Assembly: GCA_002021875.1 (NCBI GenBank)
Contig: CP018627.1
Location: forward strand, 2,666,001-2,730,000
DNA from: Streptomyces hygroscopicus
Lineage (GTDB): Bacteria; Actinomycetota; Actinomycetes; Streptomycetales; Streptomycetaceae
Direction: 5' to 3'
DNA: 64,000 bases
Shown here piece after piece: positions 24,517 to 33,293 of this stretch. Every line of letters starts with the position of its first letter. The first letter of the stretch is position 1. The notes beneath the pieces were generated by a model. The model searched no databases and was not told the origin of the DNA. It was given only the letters and a program-made list of their open reading frames with translations. Position numbers and translations under genes: made by a program.

Positions 24517-27366
24517 TTATGTCTCGTCGCGTCCGTCGGGCTGACCCCGGCGGATGCCCGACTGGTAATTGCTGAGGAATGAATGGGTGCGGCCGGCGTT
24601 CCGCCGCACGGTTTCCTCGTCCGCGGCTCCACGCGGCTTGGGTCGCTCCTCGGTGGCGCGCGGCTTGGCCCGGTCCGTACCCGGGTCCTGGCGCGGCACC
24701 CGCCGGGGCAGTCCGGCCTGCGTGACTCCGCCCGCGTCCGCGGCGCCCGGCCGCTCGTGGACGATCTGGCCGGGGTCATCGGCGGCATCCGGCCGGCTCT
24801 CGCCGGGGGACGCGGGCGCGGCGGGGACGGGCCGCCGGGGGAGTTCGGACGCCGGGAGGTCCGCCGGCTTACGGCTCTCGGCCGGCTCCTCGGCCGGGGA
24901 GCCCGCCGGGGCCGTCTCGGCCTCGGTGGAGGCGAACCACGGCGAGGGGGCGTCGTCCCGGGCGGCCGGACGTGAACGCCGCGGTGGCAGCGGGGGCTGT
25001 CCCGGCCGCTGTACGGCACGGCGGTCCGCGGGGGCGTTGCCGTTCCCCTCGCCGTCGCCGTTCCCGAGGGCGGCGGCCTTCCCCGGTGCGTCCTCGCCGA
25101 CCGGGGCGGGCCGGCCGGCCTTGGCGGGAGGTATCCGGCGCGGCAGTCCGCCGGGCTGCGGGGCATCCACGAACGCCCGCGAGCCGCTGGAGCGGGTCGG
25201 CAGGGAGCGGCCCGTGTCCCCGGAGTCGGCCGGGGAATCCCCGGCGCGCAGCGAGCGGGCGCCATCGGTCGCGCGGCGCGGCAGCGGCGCCGCCGGGGCC
25301 GCGCCGGTCTCCCGGCGTGTGCCCACCGGCTCGGCCGTCCTGGCGGAGGTCTGCCGGACGGGCAGGGAGCTCTCCCGGCCCGCGAGGGCGGGCTTGTCCG
25401 CGAGCATCAGCCTGGCCGGGACCAGCACGCCCGCGCGCAGTCCACCGCCGGTGTCGCGCTCCGAGATCAGCTCCACGGTGACGCCGTGGCGACGGGCCAG
25501 ACGGCCGACGACGGTCAAGCCCATCTGCCGGGACGTAGGTACCTCCACGGATACGTCCCCCGCTACGCGCCGATGAGCCTTGGCCAATTCGGCGCCGCTC
25601 ATCCCGAATCCCTCGTCGCGGACCTCGATCAGTGCGGAACCGTCCAGGCGCAGTGTATTGCTGACGACCACTTGGGTCTCCGGCGGGGAGAACGCGGTGG
25701 CGTTGTCCAGCAGCTCAGCGATCATTCGCGCCAGGTCACCGGCAGCGTACCCGATCACTTCGGCGGCGGGAACGGGCTCCACCACCACCCGCCGGTAGTG
25801 CTCGATCTCGGAGACCGAGGCCCGTAGCACATTGTCGAGCGGCACGCGCTGCTCGGAGGGGCGGACCGGGGTGCTGCCGCACAGGACCATCAGGTTCTCG
25901 TTGTTGCGCCGCATCCGGGTCGCCAGGTGGTCCAGCTTGAAGAAGCTGGCCAGCTGGTCCGGGTCCTCTTCGTGCAGTTCGAGCTGTTCCATCAGGCGCA
26001 GCAGCCGGTCCACCAGGCTCTGGCTGCGCCGGGAGAGGTTGACCAGGGTGTCCCGCAGGTCGCCGCGGAGCGCGGCCTGCTCGGCGGCCAGGCGGACGGC
26101 CTGGCCGTGCACCGCGTCGAACGCCCTGGCGAGCTGCCCGAACTCCTCGGTGGTGTGGACCGGTACGGCGCTGATCGACGTGGTCGCCATCTCCCCCTCG
26201 CGGATGCTCGACACCGCCTCGGGGAGCCGGCGCTCGGCCACGTCGAGCGCGGTGGAGCGCAGTACGGTCAGCGACCGCAGCAGATGCCGGGCGATGGCGA
26301 TACCGATGGCGAAGGCGAGCAGGAGCACGGCGAAGAGCAGCACGGACTCCGCACCGGCCCGGTCGCTCGTCTCGTCCTGCAGCTTGGCGGAGGTCACGCG
26401 GAGCCGGTCGGCAAGCCGCTTCTCCACCGTGTTGATGAGGGTTCCGGTCGCCTCCGAACTGCGGTTCCAGTCGCGGACGGAGAACGGCACGGTATCGGCG
26501 GCGTTCTGTCCGGAGCTCTGCGAACCCGCCTGGGACAGCACGGTGTCCAGCAGCCGGGTGCGCCGCTCGACCTCCGGGCCGGTGACGGTCCGCCGGTAGG
26601 CGCGCTGGTCCCCCGCGGTGGCCACGGCCTGGAAGTCGCCCAGCTTGTCCCGCAGACGGATGTCGGACTCCTGGAGCGCCCTGATGAGCTTGGGGTCCTT
26701 CAGCGTGCCGGGGTCGGGCGCGTCCATGACGATCACGTGCTGGAGGTGGACCTGTTCCTGGACCAGCTCCAGGTCGTACAGCGCGGTGGCCGGTCCGGAG
26801 AGCTGAGGTTCACCGAACCGGCTGCCCAGCGCCTGGTCCAGGTCGAGCAGACCGTTGATGATCTTGCTGTACTCGGTCACCGCGGTCCACGAGCCGATGT
26901 CCGTGGACGTCACCTTCTGGCGCAGCGCGGGCAGCCCGTCCAGCATCTTGAACGCGTCGCGATAGCGGTTCGCCAAAACCCCTTCGAGACCCTGTGCCCG
27001 CTTGGTGGTGCGCGTGACGGCGGCCTGCGCGCGGTCGACGCGCTGGTTCTGCTGCCGGAGCATGGCCGGATCGGCGGACGCGCGGTCTCTCAGCCGCTCG
27101 GCCGACATCGTCCGTTCCATCTGCAGATCGCTGATCAACGGCATCAGCCCACCGCGCAGTCTGACCAGCCGCTGCACGTCCGCGTAGGTGTTCGCGCGCT
27201 CGACGTCGCGTTGGATCTGCACGACGCCCAAGGCGACGGCGAGCAGGGCGGGCACCACCAGAACGGCACCCAGCTTCACGGGCAGCCGCCAGTTGCGCCA
27301 TTCCACGACGCCGGCCCACCACGACGGTGAGCGATCGCGCGCGGCCGCATGCCTGCCCGGGGTCAT
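24517..27366 (-). CDS. cvnA: Conservon sensor kinase CvnA (nitrate/nitrite-sensing domain histidine kinase)
   Basis: The 949-residue membrane protein has TM1 (about 29-50), an extracellular nitrate/nitrite-sensing-type helical domain (55-335; VRLRGGLMPLISDLQMERTMSAERL), TM2 (341-359), a HAMP segment, a dimerisation helix with candidate phosphate-accepting His480 (FFKLDHLATRMRRNNENL), and an ATPase domain with N-box ELLDNATAFSPP (551-562) and DEGFGMS (584-590). The last 290 residues are Pro/Arg/Gly-rich and disordered, as in other CvnA proteins. ATG 27366 with GGAG upstream is preferred over a longer frame. Conservon kinases are linked to development and antibiotic control in Streptomyces. Confidence 0.92.
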   Translation of the reverse strand: MTPGRHAAARDRSPSWWAGVVEWRNWRLPVKLGAVLVVPALLAVALGVVQIQRDVERANTYADVQRLVRLRGGLMPLISDLQMERTMSAERLRDRASADPAMLRQQNQRVDRAQAAVTRTTKRAQGLEGVLANRYRDAFKMLDGLPALRQKVTSTDIGSWTAVTEYSKIINGLLDLDQALGSRFGEPQLSGPATALYDLELVQEQVHLQHVIVMDAPDPGTLKDPKLIRALQESDIRLRDKLGDFQAVATAGDQRAYRRTVTGPEVERRTRLLDTVLSQAGSQSSGQNAADTVPFSVRDWNRSSEATGTLINTVEKRLADRLRVTSAKLQDETSDRAGAESVLLFAVLLLAFAIGIAIARHLLRSLTVLRSTALDVAERRLPEAVSSIREGEMATTSISAVPVHTTEEFGQLARAFDAVHGQAVRLAAEQAALRGDLRDTLVNLSRRSQSLVDRLLRLMEQLELHEEDPDQLASFFKLDHLATRMRRNNENLMVLCGSTPVRPSEQRVPLDNVLRASVSEIEHYRRVVVEPVPAAEVIGYAAGDLARMIAELLDNATAFSPPETQVVVSNTLRLDGSALIEVRDEGFGMSGAELAKAHRRVAGDVSVEVPTSRQMGLTVVGRLARRHGVTVELISERDTGGGLRAGVLVPARLMLADKPALAGRESSLPVRQTSARTAEPVGTRRETGAAPAAPLPRRATDGARSLRAGDSPADSGDTGRSLPTRSSGSRAFVDAPQPGGLPRRIPPAKAGRPAPVGEDAPGKAAALGNGDGEGNGNAPADRRAVQRPGQPPLPPRRSRPAARDDAPSPWFASTEAETAPAGSPAEEPAESRKPADLPASELPRRPVPAAPASPGESRPDAADDPGQIVHERPGAADAGGVTQAGLPRRVPRQDPGTDRAKPRATEERPKPRGAADEETVRRNAGRTHSFLSNYQSGIRRGQPDGRDET

Positions 27367-27432
27367 GAGGCGCGCTCCGCGCTCGGACCGGCTTGCCCAC
27401 AGGGATGTATCACGATGCCGTTTCTCCTGGAA

Positions 27433-27450
27433 TTTCCCCGGATGGGGAAA
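27433..27450 (-). other. Small inverted repeat in the conservon leader
   Basis: TTTCCCC (27433-27439) and GGGGAAA (27444-27450) form a 7-bp dyad with a 4-base spacer, 67-84 bases upstream of the CvnA start. It may be an operator or an RNA hairpin; no role can be assigned. Confidence 0.35.
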
Positions 27451-27465
27451 GTCGAACGCCCGGCA

Positions 27466-27504
27466 GCGCGCCGGCACATCGCTTTCGGCGATGCGTCGGC
27501 GCGC
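27466..27504 (-). terminator. Strong hairpin after the MFS small-subunit gene
   Basis: Two 17-base arms (27466-27482 and 27488-27504) pair with two imperfect positions around a 5-base loop, starting 7 bases after the stop of the 47-residue membrane protein gene. There is no U-run, but such stable hairpins often end transcription in Streptomyces. It separates the MFS operon from the conservon, which run in the same direction. Confidence 0.6.
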
Positions 27505-27510
27505 CTGCCT

Positions 27511-27654
27511 TTACTCGAACAACTTGCTGCTCTTCTCGGCCAGTTGGTATAGACCGTACAGAAACGGCACAGCCACCCACAGCCATGCCACGACCATGGC
27601 CACGGGAGAACCCGTCTTGGCCACGTCCGGCGAAGGGCTGTCTGCGTCAGTCAC
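27511..27654 (-). CDS. MFS transporter small partner protein, 47 residues
   Basis: The GTG at 27654, with GAGGCGGTAAG upstream, gives a 47-residue protein: a short polar N-terminus (TDADSPSPDVAKTGSP), one membrane span (VAMVVAWLWVAVPFLYGLYQLAEK) and a short end. The span pattern AWLWVAVPFLYGLYQ is that of small proteins found beside OFA-family MFS carriers in actinomycetes, which I recall as MFS transporter small subunit. It starts 4 bases after the MFS stop, so it is translationally linked. A role as accessory subunit is inferred from this constant linkage. Confidence 0.75.
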   Translation of the reverse strand: MTDADSPSPDVAKTGSPVAMVVAWLWVAVPFLYGLYQLAEKSSKLFE

Positions 27655-27658
27655 CGGC

Positions 27659-29044
27659 TTACCGCCTCTCTGCCGGAAGGGGGTCGGGGGTTTCCTCCGG
27701 GGACGCCGACTCCGCCTGGGCCGGCTCCGGTTCATGGAACTTCGGATTCACCGGACGCACCAGCTCGTTCGCGATGAAGCCGATGACAAGGAGCCCCATC
27801 ATGAGAGTGAACGAAAAGGTGTAGAGGGCCGGGCCGGTGTCCCCGGACTCATGCGCGGAATCCGCGATGGAGTCCACGATGAGCGGTCCGGCGACTCCGG
27901 CGACCGACCACGCGGTCAGCAGCCGGCCGTGGATCGCGCCGACCTGGTAGGTGCCGAACAGATCCTTGAGGTAGGCCGGAACGGTGGCGAATCCACCGCC
28001 GTAGAACGACAGGATCACCATGGTCGAGGCGACGAACAACGCGGTGCTGCTGTCCTTTTCGAGCATGATCGTGAGGTAGAGCAGGGCACCGGCGCCCAGG
28101 TACAGGCGGTAGATGTTCTTCCGGCCGACCACGTCGGAGACCGAGGACCATACGAAGCGGCCGGCCATGTTGGCCAGGGACAGCAGCGCGACGAAGCCGG
28201 TGGCGGCGCTCGCGCTCACCGGACTGGCCGTGTCCTGGAAGAAGTCCTGGATCATCGGGGCGGCCTTCTCCAGGATCCCGATACCAGCAGTAACGTTCAT
28301 GCACAGCACGATCCAGAGCAGCCAGAACTGGGGCGTCCGCACCGCGTTCTTCGCCGATACGTTCGCGGTGGTGACGAGCCGCTTGCCCGAGTCGTCGCGG
28401 GGCGTCCAGCCGGCCGGCCGCCAGCCCTCGGGCGGCACCCGCACCAGCACCACGCCCAGCGACATGAAGGCGGCGTAGGCCAGGCCGTGCACCAGGAAGG
28501 TCTTCGCGATGCCGCTGGTGTCGCTGCCGAACGCCTTGAGCATCTCCGTCGACCAGGGCGAGGCGATCAGCGCGCCGCCACCGAACCCCATGATCGCCGT
28601 ACCGGTGGCCATACCCGGCCGGTCCGGGAACCACTTCATCAAGGTGGACACCGGTGCGATGTACCCGATGCCGAGGCCGACCCCGCCGATGCCGCCGTAT
28701 CCGAGAACGACCAGCCAGTAATTGCGCGTGGCGACGCCGAGGGCGGCGACCAGGAAGCCGGTGGAGAAGGCCACGAGCGAGACGAACATGGCCCAGCGCG
28801 GGCCTTTTCTCTCGACCAGCGTTCCCCCGAACGCGGCAGAGAGCCCAAGCACCAGAATGCCGATCTGGAAGGGGAGGGCGCTAGCCGTCCCCGAAATGTC
28901 TAGGGAATCTTCCAGAGGTATCTTAAAGACGCTCCAGGCGTACGCCTGGCCGATGGAGAAGTGGATCGCAAGCGCCGCCGGTGGAATCAGCCAACGATTC
29001 CATCCCGCCCCTGCGATGATGCGAGAGCGATCGAGGAAACCCAC
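27659..29044 (-). CDS. OFA-family MFS transporter (oxalate/formate antiporter type)
   Basis: The 461-residue protein has 12 predicted spans and OFA motifs: WNRWLIPPAALAIHFSIGQAYAWSVF at the N-terminus, the loop GGIGGVGLGIGYIAPVSTLMKWFPDRPGMATG, and GGGFATVPAYLKDLFGTYQVGAIHGRLLTAWSVAG in the second half. The GTG start (29044) is preceded by GGAGG at 29060-29056. OFA members exchange monocarboxylates or oxalate/formate; in actinomycetes the substrate is usually unknown. It is divergent from the DUF485-ActP pair, which suggests a shared interest in acetate or other small carboxylates. Confidence 0.9.
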   Translation of the reverse strand: MGFLDRSRIIAGAGWNRWLIPPAALAIHFSIGQAYAWSVFKIPLEDSLDISGTASALPFQIGILVLGLSAAFGGTLVERKGPRWAMFVSLVAFSTGFLVAALGVATRNYWLVVLGYGGIGGVGLGIGYIAPVSTLMKWFPDRPGMATGTAIMGFGGGALIASPWSTEMLKAFGSDTSGIAKTFLVHGLAYAAFMSLGVVLVRVPPEGWRPAGWTPRDDSGKRLVTTANVSAKNAVRTPQFWLLWIVLCMNVTAGIGILEKAAPMIQDFFQDTASPVSASAATGFVALLSLANMAGRFVWSSVSDVVGRKNIYRLYLGAGALLYLTIMLEKDSSTALFVASTMVILSFYGGGFATVPAYLKDLFGTYQVGAIHGRLLTAWSVAGVAGPLIVDSIADSAHESGDTGPALYTFSFTLMMGLLVIGFIANELVRPVNPKFHEPEPAQAESASPEETPDPLPAERR

Positions 29045-29581
29045 AGATCAACCTACCTCCGGCTTCTTGAGAGCACCCCCGCAGACTGCATTCCTGTACC
29101 TATCCAAACACCTCGGGGGAGGCAGTGGCGAGCACAGGGCTGCCGTCATATGCCAGTGGCAGACTCACTGCACAGCGGCACGCTCACAGCACTCATGCTC
29201 ACGCACGATGGGACGTTCTACCCGAGGTGAGGTTCTACCAGTGGCGACACTTGGGACACAACGCCGGGTCCCGAAATGTCCTCAAGGCGCAACCCTCGGC
29301 GGCCATCGCCAACCTGACACCAAGTCAAAATGGACAACACGGGAAGGAGAGACAAAGTATTGGTTCAGCGACGACTCCCACCATATTCGAGAGGGCGCCG
29401 ACGTCCGATGCTTACCATGACACCCGCCCACCTGCACCGGTGAGAGCCGGGGGCGGCGTTGACTGTGTCCGGCGCCTCACTACACTTGCGGCGTCAAGGG
29501 CCCGCCGGTCGCCCCTTCCTCCACCGCTCGAGCGCGGGCGCTCCGAACCGACGCCTCGTCAGAAATACCCCGGAGAAGACC
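29045..29581. other. Divergent intergenic region between MFS and DUF485-ActP operons
   Basis: These 537 bases hold no reading frame with a ribosome site or recognisable product. The middle (about 29240-29420) is less GC-rich than the surroundings. It must hold promoters for both directions; one clear candidate on the plus strand is listed separately. No long palindrome is apparent. Confidence 0.6.
29459..29486 (+). promoter_or_regulatory. Sigma70-like promoter of the DUF485-ActP operon
   Basis: TTGACT (29459-29464) and TACACT (29481-29486) are spaced by 16 bases and lie about 96 bases upstream of the DUF485 start. Both hexamers agree well with the Streptomyces vegetative consensus. Confidence 0.55.
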
Positions 29582-29977
29582 ATGAATAAATCGGTGCGAC
29601 CGCCCGCTTCCTTGCCATCCGAGCGGGCCACCGGAACGGGGTTCACCGACCGCGGTGACGACACCGGGGAGCCCGATTTCGAGGCGATTCAGCAGAGCCC
29701 GGAGTTCAAACTACTCCGCAAGAGACTGCTCTGGTTCATCTTCCCGATGAGCGCCTTCTTCTTGTGCTGGTACATGACCTTCGTGCTCTTCTCGGCCTAT
29801 GACCACGACTTCATGAGCCGCAAGCTGTTCGGCGCGGTCAACACCGGCACCGTCTTCGGCCTGCTGCAGTTCGTATCGACGATGGCGATCGTCCTGACGT
29901 ACCGGCGCTTCGCGCGCAAGAAACTTGACCCGCAGGTGGACACGATCCACGAGCTGGCGGGAGTCGGCAAGGAATGA
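29582..29977 (+). CDS. DUF485 membrane protein
   Basis: The 131-residue protein has a polar N-terminal third, the DUF485 segment FEAIQQSPEFKLLRKRLLWFIFPMSAFFLCWYM and a second span (VNTGTVFGLLQFVSTMAIVLTYRRFARKKLDP). DUF485 (YjcH-like) proteins are encoded with ActP-type symporters and probably help their assembly or function. The stop overlaps the symporter start by ATGA. The ATG at 29582 follows GGAGAAG. Confidence 0.9.
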   Translation: MNKSVRPPASLPSERATGTGFTDRGDDTGEPDFEAIQQSPEFKLLRKRLLWFIFPMSAFFLCWYMTFVLFSAYDHDFMSRKLFGAVNTGTVFGLLQFVSTMAIVLTYRRFARKKLDPQVDTIHELAGVGKE

Positions 29978-31569
29978 CATTGCAGATCGCAGCCCGCACG
30001 ACCGGCAGCCCGATAATCAACCTGAGCGTCTTCTTCGCTTTCGTCCTCATCACGCTGTTCGTCGTCTACAAGGCCACCAACAGAAATTCGACGACCTCCG
30101 ACTACTACGCCGCGGGCAGCGCCTTCACCGGCGTCCAGAACGGCATCGCCCTGTCCGGCGACTTCCTCTCCGCGGCCTCGTTCCTCGGCATCTCGGGGGC
30201 GATCGCCGTCCACGGCTACGACGGGTTCCTCTACTCCGTGGGGTGGCTCGTGGCGTGGCTGGTCGCCCTCCTGCTCGTCGGGGAGCGGCTGCGCAACACC
30301 GGGCGGTTCACGGTCGGCGATGTGATGGCCTACCGCATGAAGCAGCGCCCGGTGCGCGCGGCGGCGGCCAACTCCACCCTGGTCATCACGTTCTTCTACA
30401 TGCTCGCCCAGATGGCCGGCGCGGGTGGTCTGATCGCCCTGCTGCTCAATGTGCACAGCAAGGGCGGGCAGGCCCTCATCATCACCGGTGTCGGCCTCGT
30501 CATGGTCTTCTACGTCCTGGTGGGCGGCATGAAGGGCACGACCTGGGTGCAGATCATCAAGGCGGGCCTGCTGCTGATCTGCGTGACCTTCATGAGCGTG
30601 TTCCTGCTCGGCAAGTTCGGGTTCAGCTTCTCGGCGATCCTCGACCAGGCGGCGCAGAACAGCTCGCTGGGCGCCGATCTGCTCAACCCCGGTGGCTGGT
30701 ACGGCGAGAACGCGATGACCAAGCTCGACTTCGTCTCGCTGTCCCTGTCACTGGTCCTCGGCATCTCCAGCCTGCCGCATGTGCTGATGCGCTTCTACAC
30801 CGTGCCCGACGCCAAGGAGGCCCGGCGTTCGGTGGTCTGGTGCTCCTGGTCGATGTTCATCTTCTACCTGTCGATCCTGATCGTCGGATACGGCGCCACC
30901 GCGCTCGTCGGCTCGGACCGGATCGTCAACGCCCCGGGCGGCGAGAACTCCGCCGCTCCCCTGCTCGCCTTCGAGATCGGCGGCGCGATGCTGCTGGGCG
31001 TCGTCTCCGCGGTGGCCTTCGCGACGATCCTCGCGGTGGTGGCCGGGCTGACCCTGGCCGCCTCGGCCTCGTTCGCCCATGACGTGTACGCCAACGTGAT
31101 CCGCAACGGCAAGGCCGACCCGCGCTCGGAGATCCGCGTCGCGCGGCTGACGGCGCTGGTGATCGGTTTCATGGCCATCCTCGGCGGCATCGTCACCAAC
31201 GGCCAGAACGTGGCCTTCCTGGTGTCGTTGGCCCTGGCGCTCGCCGCGTCCGCCAATCTGCCGACGATCCTCTACACGCTGTTCTGGAAGCGGTTCAACA
31301 CGACCGGGACGCTGTGGAGCATCTACGGCGGTCTGGGGTCCGGCCTGGTGCTCATCATCTTCTCGCCGGCGATCTCGGGCGGCTCCACGTCGATCATCAA
31401 GGGCATGGACTTCCACTGGTTCCCCCTCACCAACCCCGGCCTGGTGTCGATTCCGCTCTCCTTCCTCTGCGGATTCCTCGGCACGATCTTCAGCAAGGAT
31501 TCCTCGGACTCCAAGAAGCAGGCGGAGATGGAGGTCCGGTCGCTGACCGGCATCGGTTCGAAGGTGTAA
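29974..31569 (+). CDS. actP: Sodium/solute symporter, acetate permease ActP type
   Basis: The 531-residue protein of the SSS family has about 13 spans. Diagnostic segments are TTSDYYAAGSAFTGVQNGIALSGDFLSAASFLGISGAI at the sodium/substrate site, FTVGDVMAYRMKQRP, GISSLPHVLMRFYTVPDAKEARRSV, and SFAHDVYANVIRNGKAD. ActP-type carriers take up acetate and other short monocarboxylates with Na+. It is made together with the DUF485 partner. Confidence 0.93.
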   Translation: MTLQIAARTTGSPIINLSVFFAFVLITLFVVYKATNRNSTTSDYYAAGSAFTGVQNGIALSGDFLSAASFLGISGAIAVHGYDGFLYSVGWLVAWLVALLLVGERLRNTGRFTVGDVMAYRMKQRPVRAAAANSTLVITFFYMLAQMAGAGGLIALLLNVHSKGGQALIITGVGLVMVFYVLVGGMKGTTWVQIIKAGLLLICVTFMSVFLLGKFGFSFSAILDQAAQNSSLGADLLNPGGWYGENAMTKLDFVSLSLSLVLGISSLPHVLMRFYTVPDAKEARRSVVWCSWSMFIFYLSILIVGYGATALVGSDRIVNAPGGENSAAPLLAFEIGGAMLLGVVSAVAFATILAVVAGLTLAASASFAHDVYANVIRNGKADPRSEIRVARLTALVIGFMAILGGIVTNGQNVAFLVSLALALAASANLPTILYTLFWKRFNTTGTLWSIYGGLGSGLVLIIFSPAISGGSTSIIKGMDFHWFPLTNPGLVSIPLSFLCGFLGTIFSKDSSDSKKQAEMEVRSLTGIGSKV

Positions 31570-31599
31570 GCCGCCCCGGGCGGCCCCGCCCGGGGCCGC
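31570..31599. terminator. Bidirectional GC hairpin after actP
   Basis: Arms 31570-31582 and 31587-31599 are 13 bases each with one mismatch and a GCCC loop, filling the 30-base gap between the convergent symporter and the anti-sigma-like gene. No U-run follows. Confidence 0.55.
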
Positions 31600-32118
31600 C
31601 TACGGCCGGCGGATGGCGCCGGGGGTGGGGAGGGCGCCCGTCCGGCGCTCCGACGGTTCGGCCCGCTCCGAGGAGCTCGGTGCCACAGGCCGCCCGCGGA
31701 GGGGGACGTCCCCGCTGTCCCGGGGGCCGGCGCTCTCGCCTCGGGGCCCGCGGGTGGCGCGCTGGCTGGGGGTCTTGGACGGCGCCGACGGGGTGGGCGA
31801 CACCGAGGGACGACCGGCGGGCGCCGACGGGAGCGGGGGCGCCGTACGGCCCGTCGCGGGCGGCGGGGCGAGCGGCACCGTCGGGCGCGCGGGTGTCTCG
31901 GGCGCCGTCAGACGGAGCGGCAGCGCGATGAGGGCGGCGACGGCGCAGGACACGCCGACCCCGGCCGCGGTGCGCAGCAGCCGGCGCCGGGCCGCGGCGC
32001 GGCGGATCGCCTCGTAATGGCCGGGGGGCGGGCCGAGGTAGTCGGAGGTCGGCCGCAGGATCACCGCGAGGGGGTCGTCGGGTTCCAGCTCCGGGCCGTC
32101 GTCAAAGTGTGGGGTCAA
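31600..32118 (-). CDS. Single-span membrane protein coupled to an ECF sigma factor
   Basis: The 172-residue protein has a cytoplasmic N-terminus (about 45 residues with DDPLAVILRPTSDYLGPPPGHYEAIRRAAARRR), one membrane span (LLRTAAGVGVSCAVAALIALPL) and a Pro/Ser/Thr/Arg-rich outer part. It overlaps the sigma factor gene by 17 bases, as anti-sigma factors often do, but it lacks the His-x3-Cys-x2-Cys zinc motif of ZAS anti-sigma factors and no fold is recognised. An anti-sigma role is therefore inferred from position only. Confidence 0.65.
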   Translation of the reverse strand: MTPHFDDGPELEPDDPLAVILRPTSDYLGPPPGHYEAIRRAAARRRLLRTAAGVGVSCAVAALIALPLRLTAPETPARPTVPLAPPPATGRTAPPLPSAPAGRPSVSPTPSAPSKTPSQRATRGPRGESAGPRDSGDVPLRGRPVAPSSSERAEPSERRTGALPTPGAIRRP

Positions 32119-32593
32119 GGCTTCTCCTCAGGTGGACGCGGAGCAGTTCTCTGGCCGCGTGGAGGTCGGCCTTGACGGTTCCTTCCTTGCGCCCGGTCAG
32201 TACGGACACCTCCCGGATCGGCATATCAGCGTAGTAGTGCAGCAGGATCGGAACGCGGAGTCGTTCCGGCAGCGACTGTACGAGCAGGCGTACCGACGGG
32301 TCGGCCTGTTCGGCGTGGGGGCGGAGGGCGGCTTCGGAGGTGGCCCGGCGCATGGCCTTGCGCTCGCGCTCCATCTTGCGCCAGTGGTCCCGGACGAGAT
32401 TGGCCGCGGTGACGTAGAGGAAGCCACGGGGCTCCTCCACGGACGTCCAGCGGGCCCAGAGCCGGGTGAATGCCTCGGAGGCGATCTCATGGGCCGTCTC
32501 GTCGTCGTCGACGAGCCGGCGGCACCAGCCGGCGAGGCGTGGGTAGAGGGCGGCGAACAGCTCGGACGCCGCCCTGTCACGGGACCGTTTCAA
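32102..32593 (-). CDS. ECF-type RNA polymerase sigma factor
   Basis: The 163-residue protein has region 2 (LFAALYPRLAGWCRRLVDDDETAHEIASEAFTRLWARWTSVEEPRGFLYVTAANLVRDHWRK) and region 4 (SLPERLRVPILLHYYADMPIREVSVLTGRKEGTVKADLHAARELLRVHL), so it is a minimal extracytoplasmic-function sigma factor. The start appears to be TTG 32593, with GGAG five bases upstream; no ATG or GTG is in frame nearby. The target genes may include the sortase pair encoded just downstream in the same direction, but no promoter pair was confirmed. Confidence 0.87.
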   Translation of the reverse strand: MKRSRDRAASELFAALYPRLAGWCRRLVDDDETAHEIASEAFTRLWARWTSVEEPRGFLYVTAANLVRDHWRKMERERKAMRRATSEAALRPHAEQADPSVRLLVQSLPERLRVPILLHYYADMPIREVSVLTGRKEGTVKADLHAARELLRVHLRRSLDPTL

Positions 32594-32678
32594 CGCACTC
32601 CATGGTCGTGATGGCGCTCGGAGGGGAAGACCCCGGGCCGCCGGCGGAGGTTCCGTCGGCCCGGGATCCAGGGGTGGG

Positions 32679-33293
32679 TCAGGAGCCGGCGGAGGTCAGC
32701 GCGGCGAAGACGATCACGTTGTCGAGGTAGCCGTCGCCGGAGCGCGGGCCGCCACAGGTGATCAGCCGCAACTCCGGACGGTCCACGTCCCCGTAGACGT
32801 CGTCCGCCGGGAAGTCCGCCTTGGCCACCGTCCGTACGGCGGTGATGGCGAACACCGCCGCCGTGCCGTTCTCCAGGCGCGCCACGGCCCGGTCGCCCCG
32901 GCGCAGCCGCGCGAGGTGACGGAAGACCCCGTCACCGTAGTCGCCGACCGTCACATGGCCGAGGATGACCGACGGGCCGACCTGTCCCGGTGTCGGTGAG
33001 TGCCGGTACCAGCCCGCCTGGTCGTGCGCCGTGACCGGCGGCACCCGCATACTTCCGTCCGGCGCCAGCCCCAGCCGCATGACCGGGGTGTCGACGTCGA
33101 TGGCCGGGATCAGCAGCCGGACCGGGACCGACCGCCCCAGGGGACGCGCCGCCTTCACGGGGGTCGGGGAAGGCGGTGAGGTCCGCCCGGATCCTGGTGC
33201 GGCCGTGGTCTGCCGGGCCGGGTGGCCGCCGCAGCCCACGAGCAGCGAGGCCATCGCCGCCGTGGTGAACGCGCGCCTGGAGAACGGGGTCAT
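32679..33293 (-). CDS. Class F sortase
   Basis: The 204-residue protein has a lipoprotein-like N-terminus with a twin Arg (SRRAFTTAAMASLLVGC, Cys21) and a sortase domain from about residue 55: VRLLIPAIDVDTPVMRLGL, His113 in LGHVTVGDYGDGVF, Cys180 in RLITCGGPRSGDGYLDNVIV, and the partner Arg184. The short domain and the ITCGG...GYxDNV pattern mark class F. A combined lipobox and sortase domain is common in actinomycete class F members. Its ATG overlaps the stop of the upstream gene by ATGA, and that gene is a probable substrate. Confidence 0.88.
   Translation of the reverse strand: MTPFSRRAFTTAAMASLLVGCGGHPARQTTAAPGSGRTSPPSPTPVKAARPLGRSVPVRLLIPAIDVDTPVMRLGLAPDGSMRVPPVTAHDQAGWYRHSPTPGQVGPSVILGHVTVGDYGDGVFRHLARLRRGDRAVARLENGTAAVFAITAVRTVAKADFPADDVYGDVDRPELRLITCGGPRSGDGYLDNVIVFAALTSAGS

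Noticed and set aside
29045..29581. Small open frames in the MFS-DUF485 gap
   Set aside because: None has a ribosome site, codon bias of the genome, or a recognisable product.
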